From NCBI RefSeq assembly GCF_011067745.1, contig NZ_JAAMPJ010000009.1, positions 186,001 to 250,000 on the forward strand: a DNA stretch of 64,000 nt, read 5' to 3'. Position 1 is the first letter of the stretch, and each line of letters opens with the position of its first letter. Below are positions 9,910 through 17,711 of the stretch, piece after piece. A model generated the notes under the pieces. The model was not told the DNA's origin. It did not search any database and saw nothing but the letters and a program-made list of their open reading frames with translations. Origin of the DNA: Lentzea alba (GTDB lineage Bacteria > Actinomycetota > Actinomycetes > Mycobacteriales > Pseudonocardiaceae). The position numbers and the translations under genes are program-made.

Positions 9910-11202
9910 ATGTCCCAGCAGACGCAGGACCGACCACAGACCATTCTGCCCCCGAAAACCGACGACATCGTCATCGGGCGCACCGGAAAGAAGCACTCGT
10001 CCCGTTACCGCTGGGGCATCCTCGCCATCGGGATCTTCGCCCAGGCGGCGTTCAGCGCCGCGTTCCAGGGCATCCCGACGTCGGGTTCCATCCTCGCCGC
10101 CGCCTACGGCTACTCGCTGTCCGAGCTGGGCGTCGTGCTCGCCGCCGTGACGGCGGGCATCTTCATCACCGACGTGTTCTGGGGCATCCTCTCCGACCGC
10201 ATCGGTGAGCGCACGGTGCTGATCGTCGGCCTCGGTGGCACGACCGCCACCCTCGCCTACGTCACCGCGTTCCTGGTGCCCAGCACCGACACGGCTCCCG
10301 CGGCCTGGGCGCTGGCCGCCGTGCTGTTCCTGTCCGGTGCGCTCGGTGGCTGTGTCAACGGCGCGTCCGGCCGAGCCGTCATGGGCTGGTTCCCGGCCAA
10401 CAAGCGGGGGTTCGCCATCAGCCTGCGGGTCGCTGCCGTGCCGCTGGGTGGCGCGCTCGGTGCCGCCATCCTGCCTTCACTCGCGCTGGGTGCCGGCTTC
10501 CGCTGGGTGTTCGCGTTCCTGACGGTGTTCATGCTCGCGGCGACCATCGCGGTCGTGCTGTGGCTGGACGAGCCGCCCATCGCCCGCACCAAGGCCTCCG
10601 CGGGTATCGCGGCGACGACGACCGTCAGCCCGTTGCGGCGCTGGGACATCTGGCGCGTCGCGATCACCGCGTTCCTGCTCGACCTGCCGCAGTTCACCGT
10701 CCTCACCTTCGGCACGGTGTTCCTCACCTCCGAGATCGGCCTGCCGATCGAGGGTGTCGTGGTGGCGCTCGTGGTGGTCCAGGTGCTCGCCGCCGCCTCA
10801 CGCGTGTGGAGCGGTCGCTGGACCGACAACCGGGGCGGCCGCTACCGCAGGACTCTCGTGCGTGGCTACAGCTGGGCCATCGCGGCCGCGTTCGTCGGTG
10901 TGTCGGCCTACGCGTTCGCTCCGACGTGGCTGGTGATCACTCTCTTCGTCGCGGCCGGGTTCCTCGCCTGCGGCTGGCACGGCGTGCACTACGCCGAGAT
11001 CGCCACGATGGCCGGCGCGGAGCGGTCGGGTACCGCGCTGGGGCTGGAGAACACGATGGTGTTCGGCGGTGCGTTCGTCACGCCGCTGATCATCCCGATC
11101 GTGCTGTCGATGTCGTCGTGGCCGGTGGTGATGCTGGTCGTCGGTGCGGTGCCGGCGGTCATCTCCGCGCTGATGATGCCTCGCGAGCAGCCGGTCGGCT
11201 GA
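9910..11202 (+). CDS. MFS transporter
   Basis: 430 residues with about 12 hydrophobic segments. The SDRIGERTVLI loop after TM2 is the major-facilitator signature, with WTDNRGGRYRR in the equivalent position of the second half. The N-terminal 35 residues are polar and cytoplasmic. ATG 9910 is preceded by AGGAGAA; a GTG at 9862 lacks a clear site. It is the last gene of the flavoprotein-ligase-cupin unit and is followed 15 bp later by a strong terminator. The likely job is export of the cluster product or uptake of a precursor; the substrate cannot be read. Confidence 0.88.
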   Translation: MSQQTQDRPQTILPPKTDDIVIGRTGKKHSSRYRWGILAIGIFAQAAFSAAFQGIPTSGSILAAAYGYSLSELGVVLAAVTAGIFITDVFWGILSDRIGERTVLIVGLGGTTATLAYVTAFLVPSTDTAPAAWALAAVLFLSGALGGCVNGASGRAVMGWFPANKRGFAISLRVAAVPLGGALGAAILPSLALGAGFRWVFAFLTVFMLAATIAVVLWLDEPPIARTKASAGIAATTTVSPLRRWDIWRVAITAFLLDLPQFTVLTFGTVFLTSEIGLPIEGVVVALVVVQVLAAASRVWSGRWTDNRGGRYRRTLVRGYSWAIAAAFVGVSAYAFAPTWLVITLFVAAGFLACGWHGVHYAEIATMAGAERSGTALGLENTMVFGGAFVTPLIIPIVLSMSSWPVVMLVVGAVPAVISALMMPREQPVG

Positions 11203-11217
11203 GCCTTCTGAAGCTGG

Positions 11218-11251
11218 AAACGGCCGGGAAGCATTCGCTTCCCGGCCGTTT
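11218..11251 (+). terminator. Rho-independent terminator after MFS gene
   Basis: A perfect 15-bp stem (AAACGGCCGGGAAGC with its complement) closes a four-base loop ATTC and ends in TTT. It ends the + strand unit that begins at 5684. Confidence 0.85.
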
Positions 11252-11282
11252 CGTCGTCTTCTCGGTATGAACCGCAAACACG

Positions 11283-11318
11283 AAAAACCCCCGTCCTGAG
11301 GGGCACAGGACGGGGGTT
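11283..11318 (-). terminator. Rho-independent terminator of DTHW peptide gene copy A
   Basis: An 11-bp perfect stem (CCCCCGTCCTG with CAGGACGGGGG, loop AGGGGCA) is followed on the minus strand by TTTTT. It sits 15 bp after the stop of the small peptide gene, supporting that gene as a separate transcript. Confidence 0.85.
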
Positions 11319-11332
11319 CGGTGGAGCAAGGT

Positions 11333-11542
11333 TCACCAGTGGGTGTCCTCGACGCAGATCTGGAGCTCGGCGTTCCAGTGGGTGTCGGCGGGGCAGTCGG
11401 TCGGGCCCTGGGTGGTGACGGGGACGGTGTTCCAGTGGGTGTCGTCGGCGGAGGCAGTTCCGCTCGCGATTCCGAGGATGGCGAGCGTCGCGATGATGAG
11501 CGAAACCAGCGTCGAGGCGGCGGACTTGCGGCTGGTGAACAT
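11333..11542 (-). CDS. Secreted small peptide with three DTHW repeats, copy A
   Basis: 69 residues. Residues 1-32 form a Sec signal peptide (basic start MFTSRKS, hydrophobic core, TASA cleavage site). The predicted mature peptide of 37 residues has DTHW three times (mature 2-5, 21-24 and at the very C-terminus 34-37) and two Cys (18 and 31) that could form one disulfide. GGAGG lies seven bases before ATG. It has its own terminator and a putative SARP-regulated promoter. A sister gene lies at 31835-32041 in the opposite orientation. I recognise no family. It may be a RiPP-like precursor, a metal-binding or signalling peptide, or a carrier; no modifying enzyme is obvious. Confidence 0.85.
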   Translation of the reverse strand: MFTSRKSAASTLVSLIIATLAILGIASGTASADDTHWNTVPVTTQGPTDCPADTHWNAELQICVEDTHW

Positions 11543-11615
11543 TTCTACCTCCGGTTTTGTCGGGGGCGTTCCCCCTGGCTGACACCAGTTCAGCCACCGG
11601 CTCCTTCGGTCCTCG
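11448..11615 (-). repeat. 168-bp inverted repeat, copy A (leader plus signal-peptide coding part)
   Basis: This stretch is identical, by eye base for base, to 31762-31929 in reverse orientation. It covers the 73-bp 5' leader and the first 95 bp of the peptide gene. The two genes diverge only in the mature region. The leader contains a small hairpin (GGGGG-AACG-CCCCC). No transposase accompanies either copy. Confidence 0.9.
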
Positions 11616-11635
11616 ATTCATGCTCTGTCGGTGTG

Positions 11636-11664
11636 TGCAGAGCGGTTCGATAGCGATTTGAAAG
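11636..11664 (-). promoter_or_regulatory. Putative SARP operator of DTHW peptide copy A
   Basis: On the plus strand TGCAGAG (11636), TCGATAG (11647) and TTGAAAG (11658) repeat with an 11-bp period and 4-bp spacers, upstream of the minus-strand peptide gene. The central heptamer matches the boxes at 5.5, 31.7 and 42.2 kb. The outer two are weaker. Confidence 0.45.
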
Positions 11665-11687
11665 AGGGAACGGACCGGCCATTCCGG

Positions 11688-12491
11688 TCAAAAAAGTGAG
11701 TTGAGCGTGCCGTAACCGACGCCCCCTTCCAGCTCGGTGCAGGTGCCCTTGACCAGCAGTTCCGCCGCGGCGCGCTGGGCGACGGCGTACGCGGCCTGGG
11801 CGACGAGCGGGCCGACGCTGAGCCTGCGCGCGCCCGCCGCCTCGAACTCCGCCGAGGTGGGCGAACCGGGAAAAGCCAGCACGTTGAGCGGTAGCCGGCA
11901 CTCTTCGCTGATGCGGCGGATCGCGTCGAGGTCGGTGAGGCCGATGACGTACAGGCAGTCCGCGCCGGCTTCCGCGTACGCGGCGGCGCGAGCCAGCACG
12001 TCGTCGAGCCTTCCTTCCGGTGGCCCGATCTCGAGCGAGTACACGTCGGTGCGCGCGTTGATCACCAGCTCGGGCAGGCCCGCCTCGACCGCCGCCGCAC
12101 GGGCCGTGCGCAGGCGGTCCGCCTGCTCGGTGATGTCGAACAGGGTGCCGTCGTCCTTCGCGTCCTCGATGTTGACGCCGACCGCACCGGCCCCGATCAC
12201 CTCACCGACGGTGGCGGCGAGGTCGTCGTAGCCGCCCTCGACGTCCGCGGTGACCGGTACTTCGACCGAGGCCGCGATCCTGCCGACGGCCTGGACCACC
12301 TCGTCCCGGGAGAGTCCGTGTCCGTCGCGGCGGCCGAGCGACCAGGCCACACCGGCACTGGTGGTCGCGATCGCTTTCGCTCCTGCCCGCTCGATCAGGG
12401 CGGCGCTGGCCGCGTCCCACGCGTTCGGCAGGATCAGCAGGCCGTCTTCGTGCAGGGCGCGGAACGCCCTCGCTTTTTCGTTCACCTTCAT
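11688..12491 (-). CDS. Isocitrate lyase/PEP mutase superfamily protein
   Basis: 267 residues forming an alpha/beta barrel of the ICL/PEPM family. Seen are PNAWDAASA, TADVEGGYDD (Mg-binding acidic cluster), VNIEDA and INARTDVY. The EDKxxxxxNS motif that marks true phosphonate-forming PEP mutases is absent, and so is the isocitrate-lyase KKCGH motif. C-C lyase or hydrolase chemistry on a 2-oxo or 2-hydroxy dicarboxylate is therefore more likely than phosphonate synthesis. ATG 12491 lies 4 bp after the stop of the CreD-like gene, so the two are co-translated. It might dispose of fumarate-derived or oxaloacetate-like by-products. That is inference. Confidence 0.8.
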   Translation of the reverse strand: MKVNEKARAFRALHEDGLLILPNAWDAASAALIERAGAKAIATTSAGVAWSLGRRDGHGLSRDEVVQAVGRIAASVEVPVTADVEGGYDDLAATVGEVIGAGAVGVNIEDAKDDGTLFDITEQADRLRTARAAAVEAGLPELVINARTDVYSLEIGPPEGRLDDVLARAAAYAEAGADCLYVIGLTDLDAIRRISEECRLPLNVLAFPGSPTSAEFEAAGARRLSVGPLVAQAAYAVAQRAAAELLVKGTCTELEGGVGYGTLNSLF

Positions 12492-12495
12492 CGCC

Positions 12496-13917
12496 TCATT
12501 CGGTGTCGAGCTGGGGCCAGGCAAGGGCTGCCAACGTCTCGTCGACCATGGCCTGTGCCGCACCCAGATAGCCACTGGGACGGGTGAGGTCGGCGAGTTC
12601 GGTCTCGGTCAGGTGCGCGGTCACCGCGGGGTCCGCGGCGAGGACGTCGTGCAGTGGTGTCTTCGTGTGGTGGGCGGTGAGGGACGCGGCGCGGATCGCC
12701 GTGGCCGCCTCGGTGCGGCCGAGCAGCGGCACCAGGGTGGCGGACAGGCGTTCCGAGACGATCAGCCCGTGCGTCATGCCGAGGTTGTCGCGCATCCGAT
12801 CGACGTCCACGGTCAGGCCTTCGACGAGCTCGGCGGCGGTTTCGGCGGCGCCCGCGGTGAGCCGGAGCAGCTCGCGCAGCGGGTGCCACTCGGCGTGCCA
12901 GGCGCCCGCGGGACGTTCGTCCTCCGCGGGCAGGCACGACGCCAGCGTCGCGGCCAGGCCCGGTGTCTGGGTGGCCGCCGCGCGAATGAGGGTGGCCAGC
13001 GCCGGATTTCGCTTGTGCGGCATGGCGGACGACACCCCGCGGCCTTCCGCGAAGGGTTCGGCGGCTTCGCCGATCTCGGTGCGCGCCAGCACCTGGACGT
13101 CCACGGCGATCTTGCCGAGCACGCCGGTGACGAGTGCCGCGGTGAACCCGGTGTCGGCGATGGGGATCCTGTTGGTGTGCCAGGGAAGCAGCGGTGCGGA
13201 CAGTCCTGTCTGCTTGGCGAACTCCTCGCCGAGCAGCCGCGCGTAGTTCTCGCCGACGTCTCCTGCCTCCACCTTCGCGCTTTCCAGGTAACCGGCGAGG
13301 GTGCCGGCCGCGCCGCCGAGCTGGATGGGGAGATCGAGTCGGCTCAACCGTTTCGCGGCGTCGTGCACGGCCGTCGCCCAGCCCGCGGCCTTGAGACCGA
13401 ACGTGACGGGAACGGCGTGCGCGCCGAGAGTGCGGCCGGCCATCACCGTGTCGCGGTGTGCCGCGGCGAGGCGCAGCGCGGCGGCCTCGACCCGCCGAAG
13501 ATCGGCGAGGATGACAGCGCTCGTGCGCGCGACGACGAGCATGGCGGCGGTGTCCAGGATGTCCTGGCTGGTCGAGCCGCGGTGCACGTACTGCGCGGCG
13601 GCCGAGTCGACCGCCGCCACGGCCGCGCCGAGCGCACCCACCACGGCCACCACGGGATTGGCGGCACCGCGGGCCGCGCGGGCCAGGGCGACGACGTCGA
13701 ACTCCGTGGTGTCGACGACCTTCGTGATGACGTCGGCCGCTTGGTGCGGCGCCACGCCGAGCGTCGCCTGCGCCCGCACCAGGGCTGCCTCGGCGTCGAG
13801 CATCGCGCGCAACCACGCGACGTCATCGGTCAGGGACGCGGCCGCGACGCCCGCGCGCACGGGGGCGAGGAGACCGCTGTCGATGGGAGCGCTGTCACGG
13901 AGGGCGCTGTCGGGCAT
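12496..13917 (-). CDS. Aspartase/fumarase-superfamily lyase, CreD-like nitrosuccinate lyase candidate
   Basis: 473 residues. Superfamily signatures are HRGSTSQD (about 112-119) and the mobile SS-loop SSAMPHKRNP (296-305) with the catalytic Ser. The length and PcaB-like character (3-carboxymuconate cycloisomerase type) match CreD and FzmL, which eliminate nitrous acid from nitrosuccinate to leave fumarate. The adjacent CreE-like flavoprotein at 14463 makes that assignment attractive. The alternatives are a cycloisomerase or an adenylosuccinate lyase relative. A 545-bp structured gap separates it from the CreE-like gene, so it may have its own promoter. Confidence 0.78.
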   Translation of the reverse strand: MPDSALRDSAPIDSGLLAPVRAGVAAASLTDDVAWLRAMLDAEAALVRAQATLGVAPHQAADVITKVVDTTEFDVVALARAARGAANPVVAVVGALGAAVAAVDSAAAQYVHRGSTSQDILDTAAMLVVARTSAVILADLRRVEAAALRLAAAHRDTVMAGRTLGAHAVPVTFGLKAAGWATAVHDAAKRLSRLDLPIQLGGAAGTLAGYLESAKVEAGDVGENYARLLGEEFAKQTGLSAPLLPWHTNRIPIADTGFTAALVTGVLGKIAVDVQVLARTEIGEAAEPFAEGRGVSSAMPHKRNPALATLIRAAATQTPGLAATLASCLPAEDERPAGAWHAEWHPLRELLRLTAGAAETAAELVEGLTVDVDRMRDNLGMTHGLIVSERLSATLVPLLGRTEAATAIRAASLTAHHTKTPLHDVLAADPAVTAHLTETELADLTRPSGYLGAAQAMVDETLAALAWPQLDTE

Positions 13918-13973
13918 GACGGACTCCAGGTAGGGGTCTGTGGTCGAGTGGGGGGTCAGGGGGTGCGGCGGAG

Positions 13974-14124
13974 TCCGGTCAGACGACTCCGTTCTGTCGC
14001 AGGGAACGCGGGGCGCCGACGAGGGGATGACGCCCCGCGAACTGCGAACTGGGGGGATCCGGTCAGGTGACTCCGTTCTGTCGCAGGGAACGCGGGGCGC
14101 CGAGGGGGTGGGCGGCGCCCCGCG
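13974..14124. repeat. Two direct 46-bp repeats with GC-rich hairpins
   Basis: In the 545-bp gap 13918-14462, near-identical 46-bp units begin at 13974 and 14058 (TCCGGTCAGxxGACTCCG... to GGGCGCCGA). Each carries CGCGGGGCG facing CGCCCCGCG (14008/14031; 14091/14113), so it can fold as a hairpin. A third related hairpin is at 14409-14442. They lie upstream of the CreD-like gene on its strand. Confidence 0.75.
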
Positions 14125-14201
14125 AGGTTCGAGGTGGAACTGGGCAGCCTGCCGAAAGTTGTGTCCGTTACTCGCCCGGTGGACCTGCGCCCGGCCCCGA
14201 C

Positions 14202-14362
14202 GGCGTCTGCAAGTACCACCAACCCAACATCAACAGGCACTTTCCTACTACCAACAAGGGCCGTCCTGGACGAGGGCACGCGGGGGCGGTTCGGCGAGCG
14301 GCGAACAGGTTGGGTGTAGTTGACGGCGATTCGATCAAGGGTTGGTGGTACTTGCAGACGCC
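14202..14362. repeat. 161-bp element bounded by 24-bp perfect inverted repeats
   Basis: GGCGTCTGCAAGTACCACCA and four more bases at 14202-14225 are perfectly complementary to 14339-14362. Inside the element, CCAACCC-type words recur in opposite orientation. No ORF is credible inside. It looks like a small non-autonomous or REP-like insertion between the two ANS-pathway genes. Confidence 0.7.
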
Positions 14363-14408
14363 ATTCGGCGACGGCAGGTGGTGGCTCCCTTCTGTGGGCA
14401 GGAAGGAA

Positions 14409-14442
14409 CGCGGGGCGCCGAGGAGGCGGACGGCGCCCCGCG
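14409..14442 (-). terminator. GC-rich hairpin 20 bp after the CreE-like gene
   Basis: CGCGGGGCGCCG (14409-14420) pairs perfectly with CGGCGCCCCGCG (14431-14442). There is no T-run, so termination or mRNA protection is only probable. The same stem module recurs at 14091 and, shorter, at 14008. Confidence 0.5.
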
Positions 14443-14462
14443 AGATCCGGGGTCGAGCCGGC

Positions 14463-16439
14463 TCAGAAGCCGGCGATGAGCGAGGACCGCGGCACGGCCA
14501 CGGCCACCGCGAGGCTCGCCTGGGCGACCGCGTCGGCGTCGGCGAGGATCACCGAGTTCACGCCGGGACGGATGCCCGCCGCCGTCACCCAGTGCACGGT
14601 CTCGGTGGGCACACCGAAGGCGAACCGGCGCGGGTGCGGCACCCGGCCCGGGCCGAGCACGGGGTACGGACGCGGGCCGACGGCCAGGCCGCCGGTCTCG
14701 TAGTAGCCGCCGCCGGCGCTGGGGATGCGGTGCAGCACGCACTCGCCGCGCGCCAGCAGGCCGCCCAGCAGCGGGTCCGTGGTGGTGCGGATGTCCGGCT
14801 CCGGCAGTCGCGCCTCGATCAGCGTGGTGACCTGCACCGGCTCCCCCGGCACCTTGGACGAGCTCACCAGGAAGGCGGAGCCGTCCGGGGCCGGGCGGAC
14901 CTCCATGCCCGGACCCATCACGCGCAGCACGCCCGCTTCGATCAGCGCGATCATCTCCTCGATCCGCCGCACGGGCGGGCCGATGGACACGAAGGCGTTG
15001 AACGGTGTGTACCACTTCTGCAGGTCGTCCCGGTAGGACTCGCCGCTGATGCCGCAGTGGTCGACGATCTGACGGATCTCGTTGCGCAGGTCGCGCATCG
15101 CGTCCAAAGCGGACTTGACGGGGCTTTGCACGTTGCCGCGCAACGCTTCCCGCACGTCGTCCCGCAGGTATGACACGAGCCACGCGCGGTAGGCGCCGGC
15201 GTCCTCGAACTCCATGTCACCGTACGGCTTGGCGATGGTGTTCCAGTCCCAGCGATCGGCCTCGGCGATGCCGAAGCGGTCGAGGAGCATGTTCTCGGCC
15301 TCGGACCTCGGCTGGTCGAACGGTTCGCCCATCGGGGTGTTCGCGAACTCCTCCTCGCACACCGCGCGGTAACGCCGGGAGAACACCTCGGCCTCGCAGG
15401 AGCACGAGCGCTGGGTGACCAGCGCCGTGTAGTACACCGAACGGACCTCGCGGTCGATCAGCGGCCACACCTCCGTGCGGAAGTCGGCGGGGCGGCCTCG
15501 CTCGGCGCGGCGGCGCAGGGTGCGGATCACCCACGGGGTCAGGAAAAGCGGTTCGTGCCGGCCGAAAGCCCCCTTCTGGTTCTCACCGCGGGCGGTGTAC
15601 GGGACGCCGCGCCGGGAGCCCGCGATCAGCACCGGTTCCGTGCCGGACGGGTGGTAGGTGAGCGATCCGTCGTCGGCGCGGGCGAAGCGGCCGCCGCGTC
15701 CCGTGGTCAGCAACGCCATGTGGTCGAAGAAGTTGAGACCCATGCCGCGCAACGCGACCTCGTCGCCGGGCTTGATGAACGACAGGTCGGCGTTCGCGGG
15801 GTTGCCGGGCGCGACGTAGTTCAGCCCGTTGCGGGCGGCGTGCTCGGCGAGCTCGAGTTCCGCCTCGGACATCATGGTCGGCAGGTGGCCCTGGGTGAGG
15901 ACCACCGAGTCGAGTCCGTCGAGAACGGTGCCGTCGCTGAGCTCGACGACCTGCGTGCCGTCGTCGGCGTCGGTCAGGTTGACGGCGGTGACGGTGTGCA
16001 GCGTGATCGTCAGGTTGCCGGCGGCGGTCCGCAGCAGGTGCCGCAGCACCCAGCGCAGGTAGTGGCCGTACAGCGCGCGTGTCGGGTAGGAGTCGGGACC
16101 GAGGTCGCGGCATTCGGCGCGCACCCAGTCCGGCAGCTTGTCCTCGGGGCCGAGGTGTTCGGTGAACCGCGCCCACTCGTGCAGGCTCGGTCCCGGCACG
16201 ATCGGTCCCGCGCAGGTGACGGTCTCGTCGGCGAACATGGTGATCTGCGCGGCGACGGTGTTCATCAGCAGTTCGCGCGACTGGTCGACGCGCCACACCG
16301 CGCTGCCGCTGAGCAGGTTCGGGTCCACGACGTGGACGGTGATCGGCTGGGGTGGGTTCTGCGCCGCGGCCGTCGAGTGCAGGCGCTCCAGCACCGATAA
16401 TCCGCGCGGGCCCGCGCCGATGATGCAGATGTGCGTCAC
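14463..16439 (-). CDS. FAD/NAD(P)-binding flavoprotein, CreE-like aspartate N-oxygenase candidate
   Basis: 658 residues from GTG 16439, preceded by GGAGG. GAGPRGLSVLERL at residues 8-20 is the FAD-binding fold, and RGMGLNFFDHMALLTTGRGG marks the second Rossmann region. It is clearly paralogous to the protein at 5684 (shared PRGLSVLERL, TTGRGGRF, KSALDAMRD-like blocks). Size and family match CreE and FzmM, which convert L-aspartate to nitrosuccinate using NADPH and O2. The next gene downstream is a CreD-like lyase, completing the aspartate-nitrosuccinate pathway. Function is inferred from family and neighbourhood. Confidence 0.78.
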   Translation of the reverse strand: MTHICIIGAGPRGLSVLERLHSTAAAQNPPQPITVHVVDPNLLSGSAVWRVDQSRELLMNTVAAQITMFADETVTCAGPIVPGPSLHEWARFTEHLGPEDKLPDWVRAECRDLGPDSYPTRALYGHYLRWVLRHLLRTAAGNLTITLHTVTAVNLTDADDGTQVVELSDGTVLDGLDSVVLTQGHLPTMMSEAELELAEHAARNGLNYVAPGNPANADLSFIKPGDEVALRGMGLNFFDHMALLTTGRGGRFARADDGSLTYHPSGTEPVLIAGSRRGVPYTARGENQKGAFGRHEPLFLTPWVIRTLRRRAERGRPADFRTEVWPLIDREVRSVYYTALVTQRSCSCEAEVFSRRYRAVCEEEFANTPMGEPFDQPRSEAENMLLDRFGIAEADRWDWNTIAKPYGDMEFEDAGAYRAWLVSYLRDDVREALRGNVQSPVKSALDAMRDLRNEIRQIVDHCGISGESYRDDLQKWYTPFNAFVSIGPPVRRIEEMIALIEAGVLRVMGPGMEVRPAPDGSAFLVSSSKVPGEPVQVTTLIEARLPEPDIRTTTDPLLGGLLARGECVLHRIPSAGGGYYETGGLAVGPRPYPVLGPGRVPHPRRFAFGVPTETVHWVTAAGIRPGVNSVILADADAVAQASLAVAVAVPRSSLIAGF

Positions 16440-16522
16440 GGTGTCCTCCAGTGGGGCACGACCACACTCGACCCCTCGCGGCGGGGGGAGTCGGTCGGAA
16501 AAGGGTTTGGGGAGTAGGAAGA

Positions 16523-17581
16523 TCAGCGCTCGGAGTCGGCGAGAACGGGGCGCATGACGCCCGCCATCTTGCGGCCGAGACCCATCGCGAGCAGTTCGAG
16601 CTTGCCCATGAGCGAGCCGAAGTCCGTCGGCAGCAACGCCTGCTTGCCGTCGCACAGCGCCTGCTCCGGCGCGGTGTGCACGTCGATCAACAGGGCGTCC
16701 GCGCCGGCGGCGGCCGCTGCCATCGAGACGGGCTCGACGAGCGACGGGATGCCGACCGAGTGGCTCGGGTCGACCATCACCGGCAGGTGCGAACGCTGCT
16801 TCATCAGCGCCACCGCCGAGATGTCGAGCGTGAACCGGGTGGCGTGCTCGAACGTCCTGATGCCGCGCTCGCACAGGATGACCTGGTCGTTGCCCTGTGC
16901 CAGCACGTACTCCGCGGCGGCCAGCGTCTCGTCGACGGTGCAGCCGAAGCCGCGCTTGAGCACGACCGGGCGGCCGGACCTGCCGACCTCGGTCAGCAGC
17001 TCGAAGTTCTGCATGTTGCGCGCGCCGATCTGCAGACCGTCGGCGATCTCGGCGACCCGCTCGACGTGGCGGGGGTCGAGCACCTCGGTGAGGATCGGCA
17101 GGCCGGTGTGCTGGCGGGCTTCCGCGAGCAGTTCCAGACCGGCCCACTTGAGGCCCTGGAAGGAGTACGGAGACGTGCGGGGCTTGAACGCGCCGCCGCG
17201 CAGGCCGACCGACCCGTAGTTGGCCGCTATGTCGGCGCAGGCCAGCATCTGCTGCTGGTTCTCCACCGCGCACGGACCGGCGAACACGTTGAGCGAACCG
17301 TCGCCGACAGCCGCGTCGCCGATGCGCACGATCGTGCCCCCAGGGCGCAGCTCCCGGCGGCCTAGCCGGAAGTCGCCTGTGACCGCGACTTTTGCGACCG
17401 GTGCCGCCAGGGCGGCGGGTGCCTGGGTATCGACGCCCGGACCGTGGGCGATGATGACTGGCGTGTCGCCGAGGAACTGCTGGGTGGCGGTCGTGCCGTT
17501 GGTGTCGAAGAACTGCAGCCACTCGTTGAGGCGGGCGGCCGGGGTGCCGGGGGCGAACGACAGGATCGACTGGCTGGACAT
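16523..17581 (-). CDS. 3-deoxy-D-arabino-heptulosonate-7-phosphate (DAHP) synthase
   Basis: 352 residues, ATG 17581. Type I-beta architecture: an N-terminal ferredoxin-like region of about 100 residues, then a barrel with VFAGPCAVEN, RGGAFKPRTSPYSFQG (PEP/E4P binding), KRGFGCT and VDPSHSVG (metal/phosphate site). It condenses PEP and erythrose-4-phosphate, the entry step to chorismate. Its place in a pap-containing cluster indicates a dedicated copy that boosts chorismate supply. The leader carries three 17-bp-spaced repeats that may be regulatory. Confidence 0.93.
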   Translation of the reverse strand: MSSQSILSFAPGTPAARLNEWLQFFDTNGTTATQQFLGDTPVIIAHGPGVDTQAPAALAAPVAKVAVTGDFRLGRRELRPGGTIVRIGDAAVGDGSLNVFAGPCAVENQQQMLACADIAANYGSVGLRGGAFKPRTSPYSFQGLKWAGLELLAEARQHTGLPILTEVLDPRHVERVAEIADGLQIGARNMQNFELLTEVGRSGRPVVLKRGFGCTVDETLAAAEYVLAQGNDQVILCERGIRTFEHATRFTLDISAVALMKQRSHLPVMVDPSHSVGIPSLVEPVSMAAAAAGADALLIDVHTAPEQALCDGKQALLPTDFGSLMGKLELLAMGLGRKMAGVMRPVLADSER

Positions 17582-17601
17582 GGTGAGCCTCCGTGGCGAA
17601 A

Positions 17602-17644
17602 GAAAGTCTGAGGGCGAGGAAAGTCTGCTGGGGAAGAAAGTCTG
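17602..17644 (-). repeat. Three direct repeats in the DAHP synthase leader
   Basis: GAAAGTCTG occurs at 17602, 17619 and 17636, an exact 17-bp period, between the terminator at 17653 and the DAHP synthase start at 17581. On the sense strand the unit reads CAGACTTTC. It may be an operator array or a remnant of slippage. Confidence 0.7.
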
Positions 17645-17652
17645 AAGTGGAC

Positions 17653-17692
17653 ACTCGTGCCCCGCGGCAGCAGACCGCCGCGGGGCACGAGT
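17653..17692 (-). terminator. Strong hairpin between AMP ligase 2 and DAHP synthase
   Basis: A perfect 16-bp stem (ACTCGTGCCCCGCGGC with its complement, loop AGCAGACC) follows the stop of the ligase gene at 17712 on the minus strand. No T-run follows, so it may be only a partial terminator within the operon. Confidence 0.65.
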
Positions 17693-17711
17693 AGGGGGTG
17701 GGACCGACCGG

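Noticed and set aside
11688..12491. Phosphonate biosynthesis from a PEP mutase
   Set aside because: The EDKxxxxxNS signature is absent and no phosphonopyruvate decarboxylase or other phosphonate gene is nearby.
12250..14070. Plus-strand frame of over 600 codons across the ICL-like and CreD-like genes
   Set aside because: It crosses an operon junction of two well-supported minus-strand genes and shows no recognisable motif.
17602..17644. CRISPR-like array
   Set aside because: Repeats are only nine bases and spacers eight bases, and there is no cas gene.
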